Shown here piece after piece: positions 46,873-58,105 of a DNA stretch of 64,000 nucleotides (its first letter is position 1; each line of letters opens with the position of its first letter). Where the stretch lies: positions 1-64,000 of the forward strand of contig JAMWFC010000062.1 of assembly GCA_027475525.1 (NCBI GenBank), in the 5' to 3' direction. The translations under genes and the position numbers were made by a program. This DNA is from Macrolepiota albuminosa. Lineage: Eukaryota > Basidiomycota > Agaricomycetes > Agaricales > Agaricaceae. The notes beneath the pieces were generated by a model, which was not told the DNA's origin, did no database searches, and saw nothing but the letters and a program-made list of their open reading frames with translations.

Positions 46873-46879
46873 CTGCATT

Positions 46880-49800
46880 CTGGAAAATTAGGATTTGCAA
46901 CTCAAAATATTAATATCTCAAGTTTGTCAACCAGTCAGTGTGAATTGAAGGTCATATTCTACACTAGCAAGCCTCAGAACTATCAAATACTACTTGCAAC
47001 CAAGTACTACAACACATCAGAACCTGTCATCTCATCCCAACAATCTATCAACAATGTTATGGGAATACTAAGGGGCACTAAGCAAGTTACCTCTATTGAA
47101 TCAAGTCTTGACCCCCAAGTTGTTGCCTCAGGAATAAAAAGGAAGTTGAGTGATACCAAGAAGGAGAACAAACCAAAAACGACACACTTATATAACTCAT
47201 TACTTTCTGTGGAAAATTCTCTAGCTCAGCAGATATCAAGCAATAGACAGCCACACAATACATCAGACTTATTGATCAGATTAAGAAACAAACTAAGCAG
47301 CAAGCTGAAAGAGGCCAAAGGTAATATAATGTACTAGCCCCAGGAGATAGCAGAGAGGATCCTGAGCAGGCTGATGGAAGTCAACAGTCTGAGGCTTCAA
47401 GATGCCATTCACAATCCTCAAGATTAGTTGACACAGAAACTAACCACTTTCTTGAGTCCGTCAAGTGCAGCATCACTGGAGAAGTCTCCAATAATAGTAG
47501 AAGCAATGACAAAAGCCTAGCTGGAAAAAAGAGAAAGATTATGGAGTCTAAACTCTCTTAGTACAAATCAGAACTTGCTGCCAGAGCTGCAGGGTGACTC
47601 AAAAGCCAGGAGATCTTTGAGCTTCTGGAGTACTACAGTCAAAACCCTTCCAATGTCAAGTGATGCATCAACCAAACAGCACCTGCAGGCTTTCTTTCTA
47701 CCCAATGGGACAACATCATCAATGGCAGGCCAGTCAACCTTGATGTTCTCCTCAGCTCTGTCAACTATGTCAGAGCTTTTAAAGAGAATTGAGGTTGTGT
47801 TGAAGATCACAAACTTGTCCTTGGAAACAGTGATCTGGCTAAGAAAGTCAAATTCTATAGGCAATGAATTACAGTCTTCACAATCATGGAGGAAGCAATA
47901 TGATTCACTTTCTCACATTGTTAGGAAGGATTCTGCCAATATGCAAAGTACATACATGACTACTTTGCCTTCAAGAATGAGGCAGCACATGGAAGAATCA
48001 TCAAATTCAACAAAGCTGTCAGAGCCAAGGTTGGAGGGGGGCAAAGACTGCTGCTCACTGACTTTAATAAGTTCAGGAAACTTGAACATGCTATCCTCAA
48101 TATTGATGGAATTGAATTTACCTCCAGGCTTGGTCAAAGCAGAAACAAATCTAAATAAAAGGCACAATCAGAAAATAACTCACCAGGGACAACCAACAAT
48201 GACATTTGTAGATGCTTCAACTCCACAAATGAATGTCAATTCATCCCCTCAGCCTGTAGATACAGGCACACATGCTGTAAGTGTGAAGGAACCCACCCTG
48301 TTGCTAACTGTACAGGACAAGTCACAAAGTAAAGTCACACAAGAAATGTGACCAAAGTACATCTGATACAATTACTGAGGAGAAATAGACTCTTTTTTGC
48401 AAATCTTAGCTGATTAGTCTGAGGTAGCTGACCCATTGCCACAAGTACTGAGGGAAGAAGTGAACAATACTATCATTAAAGAAACCATCCAATTAAACCC
48501 CTTCCTGTTCCAAATTGTCACACCAATCAAAGTTGATGTTCTTGAAGACCTCTTGAAAGATCACTCTAATCACACCTTTGTTGACTCAGTCTGTAAGGGA
48601 CTGAGAGTCAGTTTCTGGCTATTGATACCCCAACACTCTTGATGCATTCCTAGGAATGCCTTCCAATCCAAATAAAGCCAACTTCCTCAGAGAACAGAGA
48701 AACATTGAGCTTGCAAAAAGATGATTCTCCCAATCTTTTAGCTCAGACCTCCTCTAATGTACAGTTTACCAATTTCATGCAGTTCCAAAAGCTGGAAGCT
48801 CTGACTTCAGGCTTGTCACCAATCAGTCAAGTGGGAAGTATTCCTTGAACTCAATAATTGCTCATGAGGACATCACAGGAATGCCATTAGACTCTATGAA
48901 GCATTTGAGTGAACAGTTGTTAATCCTGCATAAACCTGGATAGAGCAACCTCATACTATAAAAATTGGATGTTTCTGAGGCTTACTGGCTATGTCCAATG
49001 CATCTCCATTGGCAAATAAAGCAGATCAATACCATTGATGGACAACATCATATCAACTGTTGTAATGCATTTGGTGGCAGAGCTTCACTCATTTATATCT
49101 GAGGATTAGTCAATAATCTTGTCATGTAGTTGGCTGAACATGTTTTTGAGATAGACGGACCTCTTTGCTTCAACAATGATGCTTATGGAGTGACCAAAGA
49201 GTGTGATACCAAGTTTATGAACTATATGACTCTTTACTCCCAAGAGATCAGTGTACTCTTTTGGCATCCTCCATAAAGAATGAAAGCAAAAGTGGGGCTG
49301 CCCACTAACTATCATTGGAATCAAAGTCAATGTGAACAAAATGACAATGACCCTAGCAGACAATTCCAAACAAGAGCTTATTAATGAGCTCCACCAATTT
49401 ACTGCCCAACCTTGTCAAAAAGCTTGATGGTTTAGGCAAAAAGAATTTCAATGGCTGGCAGAGTGGCTGAACTGGTTCTTTAATGTCTTTCTGTTACTAT
49501 GACCTTGCCTGTCCAATGTTTACACATAAATCACTGAAACCAGCAGCAACACTGAAGCACAAATATGGTGCAATGTTGCTATGAGAAATGACTTATTTTG
49601 GGCATTACATCATTTTGAATTGGCAGGTGGTCTTAAGGTACTAAATTCAACAGCATGGACACCAGATGATGCTGACCTGCTTGCTTACACTGATGCATGC
49701 CTAACTTCAATGGCATTCTGGTACCCATCTCTACATGTTGCCTTCTACTGCAACATTCTGCATGACACCCTATTAAACTTAATCTACTATCTTGAAGCTT

Positions 49801-52661
49801 TCTGCATTGCAAGTGCTGTCCTGAATACAGCAGACAGACTATATCCAGGATCTAAAATTGTTACCTATATAGACAACTCTAACACTGTGAACATGTTCAA
49901 TTTACTGCATGTGTCACTCCTTTTCAACCCACTACTAAAAGTGGTTGCAGACATGCTGATCCTAAACAACCATCAGTTGAAAGTCCTTTATGTACCTGGA
50001 GAAAACAATGTGATTGCTGATCTGCTATCAAGAAGCAACTTCTATGCTGCAGTTGAACAAGTTCTTAGGCTAACTATCATCCCCTTTAAACCTCCTTGAG
50101 TCCTGCTGGAGGCCACACTACTATGATCACTTTGAGTGTGCAGTCTAAGCAAACCACCTGGGAAGCCTGGACCAAGAAACAGCTCTACAGGGAACTGTCA
50201 GGGGACTTCCTTTTTTGGAGCTCCCAGCTTTCTTTTCTGAAGTTCCCAGAGATCTCCGGGGCATTTCTCATGCCCTGAGCATACTCTGGCTGCTGTCTTG
50301 CACATCAGAAATAGCTGCTCTCATGGCCCCTGCCCCCCAATACTGAGGCACCGTTGTAGTAGAGGAGGAAGAGTTGCTGATAAAATCAGGCTGAAGGCGA
50401 TGCTGGGCAAGTAGATTGGGTTTGACTACAGATTTGACAAGTACAGGTAAAACAAAGAAAAAGCGTTTGAGCAAGGCAAAGGTGACAAATGATGAAGCTG
50501 GATTAGGGAATGGGTTGTACAAATAGAGCAAGGGGAGAAATAGAGTTTGGAATTACAAGACCAACTAGCGGTCAGAAACAGAGTTGGGGAAGAATCGGCA
50601 ATTTGAAGTGGTCTTGAAGTAGATCGTCAATGCTGAGAACAGGTAGAATAAGTATAAAAGGCAAGAAAAACATATGAATAAATAGGTTTCTACACCCCAC
50701 AATCTCTGGTCTTGAGCTAAGCTTGTTTCACACGTCTTGTTAGTCTTGTCTTGTTGTTGTCTGGTCTGGTCTTGAAGTCTCATCTTGTCTGGCATACTTT
50801 TGGCTTGTCAACGTCTGATCCGGTGTCAAACACCATGTGCTCACTATCATTGGCAGTGAACTCAGATTCTCTTGGCTTCTCAGTGACTTTGTCTCTCTGT
50901 CTTGGCTCAGTACTTCTTTGTCTCGGCTCTGTCTTGGCTTGCTTCTGCCTGTCACAGCGTAGTTCTCAGACTGATCACTCAACCCAGCATCTCTGCTTCT
51001 GTGTTGGCATCTTGACATCTTGGTTTCTTCAATTTCTGCTTGAGTTTCATAATCTCTGTCATTCTTGTCTTTACTGAAGGCTTGCTGCAGTTACTCTCAC
51101 TGGAGTCTTCTTGTCTTTAAGCGACTCTTTATTCTTACTGGGGCCTGTCTGAAACTGGTGAACTCTTTGTTCTTACTGGTTCTCATCTTTTATTGGGCTA
51201 TGTTCTTCCGTCACATCACAATGAACGACACTCCATGCCTACACACTACACCACATTTCTCTTACCTATTCAACCTCTGACCTTACCTTCCACTTGCAAC
51301 TCTTTCGACTTTGTTCCCAATCCATCAATTAGCCTAACCCACTGCTTCACCGTGCTGGTGGAGAGATCTTCAGACTTGTTCTCTTTGGATTTCCCTCCAT
51401 CAGTTGTGTGATCAGCCACAACCTCTGGAAGTCACTCTTACAGAAATGCTCAATTTTCCTTGGAGCAGCTGTTGCTGAGAAAACCTTCAAGAACTATGGA
51501 TCAGCCCTCAACTCTTATTTGAACTTTGTCAAGATCTATGACCTACCAATCAAACCTACTGCAAAAACTCTCTCACTATTCACCAGCTACATGGCCTACC
51601 ACATCTGTCCATCTTCTATCACCACTTACCTTTCTGGAATTTGTTCACAACTTGAACCATACTTTCCCAACATTCACAAAAAACAACACTCCCAGATTGT
51701 CTGAAACACTTTTGCAGGAAACTTACAGCTGTGAGGAGTTGCTTTGAACAGAAAAGAAGTGCTAACATGAGACAATTTAAAATTAGTCATTGAGTACTAT
51801 GATAATTCTCAATCCCACAATGACAGGTTGTTTGTTACTATGCTGACAACTGACTTCTACACTCTCCTATGTTTAGGTGAAATGGCATGACCCAACATCA
51901 ATGACTTGTATGATGATCATAAAGTGACAAAGATCTTTGCAATCTGCTATTCTGACACTCACTTCGAATTCTTGCTACCTGCCCATAAAGCTGACCCCTT
52001 CTTTGAAAGAAACAAATGTCAGAGGCCAAGGCTGATGAGCCACAGAGGTTAAGGTCACTTGTCCATGGCTGCACCCCACTTGATATGTTTTTTCTTCTTT
52101 ATGCCTCAGTTCATTACCACCCCAATAACGTAACTGAGGTATGCCTATTATGATTTACTTTACACCCACACTTGTAACTTACTTTGTTGTGCTTAGTACG
52201 CTATGGTGTTTATTAGGTGATTAATATATCAGTTTGTTACCACCCCAATAACGTAACTGAGTATGCTATGGTGTTTATTAGAGACGGATCTCTCTGATAA
52301 CAAAGTTCTTGTTCAACAAAACAAAGACTTAACCAACCTATGGAAATAGTTCACTGCCTACCTCATCTCTCAAAACAAGAAATTTCCCATGTTCTGTGAA
52401 CTCTGGCTCACTGAAACAGGTGACATCCCTTGCCGATCATTTTTTATTGACAGACTGTGGATGTTCTTCCCCAAAACAATCATAGGACAGTTAATGAGGG
52501 CAGGAGGCACAACTTTACTCACAGAATCTGGTTGGCCACCACATATGATCCAGGCCGCAGGAAGATGGAAGTCTGACACCTGGCAACGATACATCAGAGA
52601 ACATCCCATCTTAGTACATGCACTCATGTTTGCCAGACAATCCTTCAAGAGCAACTTATAA
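46880..52661 (+). mobile_element. DIRS/Ngaro-like retroelement relic 2 (Gag, RT, RNase H, tyrosine recombinase)
   Basis: Gag: about 46880-48350, including FNKAVRAKVGGGQRLLLTDF (about 48000-48060) and two zinc motifs at 48207-48310 (a CX6CX6CX3H finger, then CX2CX3HX4C). RT: about 48640-49560, degraded (GKYSLNSIIAHEDITGMPLD, QIKQINTIDGQHHI, CCNAFGGRAS). RNase H: the open frame 49581-50099 keeps TDACLTSMAFWYP, EAFCIASAV, YIDNSNTVNMF and VIADLLSRS, so its acidic residues survive. Recombinase: about 51410-52661 (TFKNYGSALNSYLNFVKIYD, SITTYLSGICSQLEPYFPN, LMRAGGTTLL, RYIREHPIL). The HxxR box reads QLMR, with Gln (CAG, 52488-52490) for His, so it is inactive. A solo LTR (52017-52299) interrupts the recombinase. 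The 50.1-51.4 kb part between RNase H and recombinase looks like inserted or non-coding DNA with a TATAAAA near 50655. Confidence 0.8.
52017..52299 (+). repeat. solo copia-type LTR inside the recombinase relic
   Basis: 283 bp from TGTCAGAG to CTCTGATA, an 8-bp inverted end pair with one change. The 5-bp target duplication is ACAAA (52012-52016 and 52300-52304). Taking it out restores the recombinase frame FFERNK-VLVQQNKDL. Leader parts: A1 52107-52138, X 52139-52196 (58 bp, GTATGC to CTTAG), B1 52197-52216, A2 52230-52261, B2 52262-52281. A1 and A2 share 30 of 32 bases, B1 and B2 19 of 20. The stem CCTCAGTT/AACTGAGG frames A1. Confidence 0.85.
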
Positions 52662-52748
52662 CCCCTCTAAAACCCCCTTTTTTCTTCTGACACTGCTCAA
52701 ATTACATATATACACGAAACTCTCTGAATGCATTCTCTTCATTTGTAT

Positions 52749-52866
52749 ACAAGCCTTGGACACTTAGAACATTGGACCTTCCCCCCCCCCCCCCCTTGGA
52801 CAAACTTTGGACTGTATATTTACTATGCTTACTAACAAACCTTGGACACTTAAAACACTGGACCTT
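52749..52866 (+). repeat. 32-bp direct repeats around a run of 15 C
   Basis: CCTTGGACACTTARAACAYT-type sequence occurs at 52749-52780 and 52835-52866, period 86. A homopolymer of 15 C (52781-52795) follows the first copy. Position just behind a recombinase gene makes a terminal repeat of the DIRS-like element possible. Confidence 0.6.
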
Positions 52867-53039
52867 CTCTTGTATATCACTTTCCAAACCTTCACATTGC
52901 CTTATCTTATTTACTCACTTATAGGCCATTTATAGGGAGTGCAAACAATAAAGCATACCTAGACCAAGGATGCCTTCATAAGGCAGCCTCACAATGGTCA
53001 AGGTACTACCAGCCTATATGGAGAGTACAATGACTGAGG

Positions 53040-54613
53040 TGTGAACATTGGCAGTCCACTTGTTGCTCTGCAAGTATGATCACAATTTATTTGCCATCTC
53101 CAGATCATCAAGTACCAAATAAACTTTTGAGTGGCAGCCATGATTAGACTCTGGAAGTTCTTGAGTGTTGAGCCAGCTTGCAATCCACTGACAAACCATC
53201 CTTCTACCCCACTTCTCTGCAAATCCTTGACAATCAGCTGCTCTCTTAGATGCATCAATCAAGTGATGTTTGTTATTCACCACCATCTGAAGACAACTTT
53301 GAAAAGAGCATGCATGATAGGCCTGCAATCCATGTGCTCCAGCTGCAAATTGAGTCTTCTTTGATTCAATAAGCTTTCCAATGTCACAAAGACCAGCTTC
53401 CAAAATCCCATGATGAGTTCTTCTGGTGATTTTTTGTGCCTCATGAGCTGGAACATCTAGCTTATGACATTTTTGTGCAGGAGTTGGAATGACATTTGTT
53501 GAACTAGAAAGAGGATTGAGAGGTGAAGTATTCATTGGTTCAGCAGGTAGGTTGTCATTTTTTTTTGTCCAATTCTGATTTGTCAAGCTTGGAGTCTGTT
53601 GGAATGTCTGATAAATAGCCTCAACAGATGTCATTCTCATCATCAAGTGATTGTTCTTGGAGGTGCTCTTCCAATGCTGGTTTCTCTTCTTCATTTTCAC
53701 TTTCTTGTGACACCACAGCATTGATCTTGGGCTTGATATGAAAAAAAGTTTTGAAATTGCTTTGCTTGATCACTGAAAGTACAGCCGGATATAAGTCCAT
53801 GAATTCTAAGTCAATGCAAAAGTCAGTACTGATCTTTCATATGTAATTTTATCCTTCTCTTCTTTCTCACACAGTTGTTGTGCAATCTCATGCTTTCAAC
53901 CATCCGATAATCTATTATAACCAAGCTTCCAGTTCATCTCAGCCTTTTTCCCATCTTTTTTTGTTTTTAGTTGCAACAGATCATATAGTGAGTATCACTC
54001 CACTCCTTCTACTTCTTGTTAGATCATAAGTCTATCTCAGCGCATACATTCAGTCACGTGAAGTAGACACATCATCTGTCGATTCCCCAATTCCAGCCTC
54101 AGTTGTTTACCTCCACGTAGGCACGACACTGAGGCTGTAAGTACCTTATCGTTCCCTCATATGTGGCTTACTTATGTTTTACTCGTTTACAAAGTGACTT
54201 AACGAATTATTATAGGTATAGAAATATAGTTGTTTACCTCCACGTAGGCACGACACTGAGGCTTGACTTAACGTATTATTATAGGTTCGGGTCTACACTT
54301 CTTTCTGTAATATCTCCCACTGTTTTTTCAGCTCTTCTACCAGCTCCTCCCCTTCCAATGGCTTGAGACTCTCATCTTCTAAATCTCCATCCTCCAATTC
54401 CTGATCTGATTCCTGGTGATTGACAGTCCCAGTCCAAGTAGTATATTGATCATCATAACAATTGCTCCTGGTGTCTGCAACGCTGCGATCCTTGATTTCC
54501 GAATCAGAACTGTCAGCAATGGAGATGACATTCTTTTTGGCTTCTCTTTGTTTGGCTTTCCCTGCACGGGCTCGGGCAGCTGCAGCTTTCTGAGCCTTCT
54601 TGAGACGATTCAT
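53040..54613 (-). pseudogene. basidiomycete DDE transposase relic (N-terminal half)
   Basis: Starts MNRLKKAQKAAAARARAGKA at 54613, then an acidic part (DGDLEDESLKPLEGEELVEE), then after the solo LTR KAEMNWKLGYNRLSDGWKHE (about 53900-53960). The long frame 53080-53721 holds GILEAGLCDIGKLIESKKTQ, GLQAYHACSFQSCLQMVV and EKWGRRMVCQWIASWL. This is the N-terminal and helix-turn-helix part of a transposase family I remember from many mushroom genomes, with a C-terminal DDE domain. That catalytic part is absent: similarity stops near 53040. Family assignment is from memory of these motifs; superfamily not determined. Confidence 0.65.
54017..54297 (+). repeat. solo copia-type LTR inside the transposase relic
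   Basis: 281 bp from TGTTAGATC to GTCTACA, with the perfect 5-bp target duplication CTTCT (54012-54016, 54298-54302). Leader parts: A1 54101-54136, X 54137-54194 (58 bp, GTAAGT to AAAG, with CTTACTTAT inside), B1 54195-54216, A2 54228-54263, B2 54264-54285. A1 and A2 are identical over 36 bp; B1 and B2 share 21 of 22. The stem AGCCTCAGT/ACTGAGGCT frames A1. CpG is retained, so it is younger than the gene it entered. Confidence 0.9.
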
Positions 54614-54639
54614 GTAAAAATGTAATGAAAAAATCAAGG

Positions 54640-55278
54640 ATATCATATGTTTTCCAATAATCTACATGCTGCTCGGCCCCAACCAGGGCCAACGCCTACC
54701 AAAATAGGGTGTCGCTGCCCGGACAATTCCGCCGTTGTACAAAAGTAGCGCTGACTCACGTCGATAGCATTCTCACATCTGCGATTCAGGATGATTATGA
54801 CAGTGATGGAACCATAGAGGTCTTGCATATTGGACTCTCCGCTTGATACGTATCAGGGACTTACATCTTCGTTCTGAAGCACTACGTTACTCTTCAAATG
54901 GATGAAAGCCTTTGCTCCCGTTTCTACTGAGTCTAAATTTTGAGGACCAGCACTAATGACTCTGTCGCTTTTTGAATATACGTTGAGACCAACGATACTT
55001 TGCCTGCGAGAATGAGGGAAAAATTGCTAAACATGTAAGAAGACTACATTCGTGCGATAGCAGCGTTTGAGGGAGGACGCGAGAGTCACAGAGAGTCTGA
55101 GAGTCTGAGTGAAAAGGAACGAAATAGAAAGAGAAGGAAAGAAACTTGCTGTGTCACTCATGCACTCTTTTGGTATACAGCCGTTTGGGTTCAATATACT
55201 TGGGAGAAACAAAAAGAATCGATATATTCGGCACAAGAGATAGTTCGTTTACAAATCCCGCTTACAATTCGAGAAAAC
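54640..55278 (-). other. possible exons of an unrecognised gene or leader
   Basis: CpG-normal DNA between the transposase relic and the hydrolase. On the minus strand SIVGLNVYSKSDRVISAGPQ continues to VVLQNEDV before a GTAAGT (about 54865-55000), and ITVIIILNRRCENAIDV before a GTGAGT (about 54765-54815). This looks like spliced coding sequence cut off by the repeat block. I do not recognise the protein. Confidence 0.3.
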
Positions 55279-56557
55279 TTAGAGATGTCCAAAGGCCTCC
55301 TTCAATGCTCTCGCCGCATCTGAAACGAGACGTGCACCTACTTTCAGGGCCCTTGGAAATCTTGAGACTTTGTATATGAATACGCTGGGAGAGTACTTAC
55401 CCTGGAAAATGGGAAAAAAAAACGGACGTACAATCCGTCTAAAACACCATCACATGGAACTAAATGGTCACTTACCATCCATCGCCATGATAGGATGTGG
55501 TGCCCCCTCATAAGTCACCATCTCCACCTTAACACCTAGTTCTTTCAACTTTTCGCCATATACAATACCTTCCTTCTTCAAGATATCCAGCGCTGCGACT
55601 GCTATCCACGCGCTGGGAGCCTTTGCGAGCAGCTCTGTCGGCGCAAAGATAGGCGAAGCATCCCATTTAGTTCGGTCCTCCAAGTTCGGAAGGTAATTGT
55701 TACGGAACCACAACATGCGGTCAGGGCTGAGCCAAGGAGATTTCTGATTTTCGGCCCAGAGATCATTGATGGAAGCAGTGTTATCAATTACAGGCACCAC
55801 GAGTAGCTGGAATACGAGGGGTATAGGCGGGTTGAATTCAGCAGCTTTCAAAGCGAGGATAGCCGCGAGATTCCCTCCACTACAAAGTATAATTGTCAAC
55901 TCTAACCAAGATCGAAAAAACGAGAAAGGAGATAACGACCTTGACGAACCACCAACTGCAACCCTTGAAGCATTGATTCCCAAGGAATTTGCACCATTCT
56001 GCATTACCCAGTTGAGCGCATCAACGGCATCTTCTACAGCAGCAGGGTACGGATTTTCGGGGGCAAGACGGTAATCTACTGAGATTACGATACAATGCGC
56101 ACCTGAAAGAGACATGAAGACGGGTAGTAAGGACTGGAACTGATATATCTCTTACCAACTGCCATGTGGGTCGAGAACGACGTTTCGCTGGCAATGTCCC
56201 CCAAAGTCCATCCGCCTGGAAATAAAGACATCAAACCCCACGATTGGCAGGTATAAAAGAAATTTTACCTCCATGAAAAAAGATTAAAACTGGCCAACCG
56301 CCCTCGGGGACGCTTCCATGGGGCGTGAATGTCCTAATCTTCGTATGCTTCAAGTCAAAATCTTGGGTCTTTGCCATCTCGAGCGGTGGGGACCCTCCGG
56401 GAACAACAGGTCCATCTCGGATGGCCGGATCCCATGCAAGTGTATGGGGTGGAACGATATATTGCAATATCGCGTTATGAAGCTCGACGTACTCAGGGTC
56501 AAGTCGTGAAATAACGGAAGGGTGCAGAGGTTGTTGAGGAATTCGTTCCTTGGTCAT
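55279..56557 (-). CDS. alpha/beta hydrolase, hormone-sensitive-lipase type
   Basis: Esterase/lipase-like enzyme of the HSL family. The start is MTKERIPQQPLHPSVISRLD at 56557; an upstream ATG at 56638 gives an atypical N-terminus. Exon 1 is 56557-56270, exon 2 56214-56156, exon 3 56102-55940, exon 4 55879-55476, then a short end with the stop at 55279-55281. The oxyanion motif HGGGW spans intron 1 (FFHGG / GWTLGDI). VISVDYRLAPENPYPAAVED follows. The nucleophile box GSSSGGNLAA is split by intron 3 (AG|T). The acid is probably the Asp in VAALDILKKEG, and the base His is in APHPIMAMDG. The last exon reads ARLVSDAARALKEAFGHL. All catalytic parts are present and no frame error was seen. There is no obvious signal peptide, so a cytosolic esterase is likely. 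The substrate is unknown. Confidence 0.85.
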
Positions 56558-57292
56558 GTTGTACAACTTGTAGAGGAAGAGCCAGGATGATTTGCAGTAT
56601 GTGCAAGACCCGTTAGCGCTGCGAAAAGCATCATACATATGGGACTCTGATCGTGTGATGCTAATTTGGTCCCGTGGTTATGTGGTTTTTCGTCCCGGTA
56701 GTCGGGTAGTCTTCTCCTCATATAGGCTATCGGTTGACATGTGGGAAATCTTAGAGATGAAACAACCGCAGAAGCAGAACATCTTGCTAAAGTGGAGCAC
56801 TGTACTATTTGAGAAAGCTTCGGTGCCGTGTTAGTTATCTGGAAGTCCAGAAGAGTACCCAGAAAAGCCATGTAAATCATCAGAGAAAGATAAACGGTTA
56901 AAAGAATCGGCGGTAGGGCATCACAAACCGAGACGTATCACAAAGAAGCCTCTATCTGGGCCTCGGAAACAAAGCCCAAGAGAGGGGCAATCCGCGGGAA
57001 AGCGCCTTTGGGGTCCGCAATATTTTTGAGCTTTGGTTGTTTGGCCGAGTTGGCCAAAAAAAACTCAGCTCACCCCCGACCAGTCCAACTGTTCAACCAG
57101 CAGTGGTTCGGGTGCTTTCGTCAGTCACATCAGCTGCAGCGAGAGTGTTCATAATAACTTTGGCGTTTCTTCTAAGGAGTCTGAGATAATCACCGATTAT
57201 GAAACAGGCATCTGCCTCGTGTTGTCCTCTTGTCTAATTGTCCATCACCTTCTCCGTCGAGCTTTTCCGAAAATTCTACAAATTCTATCCTC
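56558..57292. promoter_or_regulatory. divergent promoter region
   Basis: 735 bp between the start codons of the minus-strand hydrolase and the plus-strand coiled-coil gene. It should hold both promoters. Open frames here are short and unlike known proteins. No single site stood out. Confidence 0.4.
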
Positions 57293-58105
57293 ATGAATAA
57301 GAATGGTTATGGGCCACAAACGCAGCCACCAAAGTCAGTTTTTGTCGTGCTCCTGTATGTGATGGGCACACGATCGCTGATGTAAATCCCGATCGATAAC
57401 CAGATATTTGAATGACTTCAGTAAAGCACTTGCAGCTGAAGTCCGAATTCTCTTAGAAGAAGTAGGAAAGCTTCGTGATGAGCGCCGCGCGCTTCAATAG
57501 TGAGCCACGTATGGCTCATGACCTTGATGATGAAATAACCGAAGTTGACCTCTCCAGCGAGATCGCAGAACTGATGCAAATGAAATCCAAGCACGGCGCA
57601 GGAGGAGAGTTTGCACCCGACTGGCGACCAAAGGTATGTTATGATGTACACTGTCACTATACATGATGTACCCCGAGTTCGTTGCAGGTACCAATTGTAG
57701 AAGCACCTCCGCCACCAGCAGTGGAAGCTCCTCCTCCAGCTCCAACCCCAGCTCCGCCAGGCTGGCGCGTTGTGCATAAACGTCCGGAGCGCAAGCCTCG
57801 TATGATCAAGGCGCCGGCGCCGGCGGCTGCACCTGCACCTGCACCTGCCCCGCCGCCTCCAAAACCAGAATTACCTGCTTGGGCACAGTGGAGACGTATG
57901 TCTTGATTAAAGACATGACCTATGTATTGACACTCTCATTTAGCGAACCCTCTGCTTGCGCCGACACCCCTTTCTCCTTCAAAGGTCATGTCTCCTGTGC
58001 CGCCGGTTCGCAAAGGTCTCTTCGGTAATGTCCTCCTGAGCGGATGTAATTGTCTTTCCGCACTCATGTTTGTTTCCAGGGCCGTCTACTCCTCCGCCGA
58101 AGTAG
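57293..58105 (+). CDS. small coiled-coil, Ala/Pro-rich protein of unknown function
   Basis: Five or six short exons: MNKNGYGPQTQPPK (57293), then SKALAAEVRILLEEVGKLRD..RRALQ (about 57425-57500), EIAELMQMKSKHGAGGEFAP (about 57560-57630), VPIVEAPPPPAVEAPPPAP onward (57690-57895), ANPLLAPTPLSPSKVMSPVP and GLFG (about 57946-58024), and the end GPSTPPPK with TAG at 58103-58105. A short amphipathic coiled coil (AAEVRILLEEVGKLRDE) is followed by a disordered Ala/Pro region. This matches a small Agaricomycete protein type often annotated as hypothetical. Introns have GT..AG ends. No function can be assigned. Confidence 0.65.

Noticed and set aside
52107..54286. The A-X-B-A-B units as tiny split-repeat (Ngaro-type) elements
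   Set aside because: The order matches A1..B1-A2-B2 of Ngaro-type elements, but TG..CA-type ends, 5-bp target duplications, the TATA boxes of related copies and a tRNA primer site at 14.2 kb show that they are parts of copia LTRs.
54640..55010. Joining the SIVGLNV..QNEDV exons to the transposase relic
   Set aside because: The transposase has its own start at 54613, and the exons are CpG-normal; a link could not be supported.
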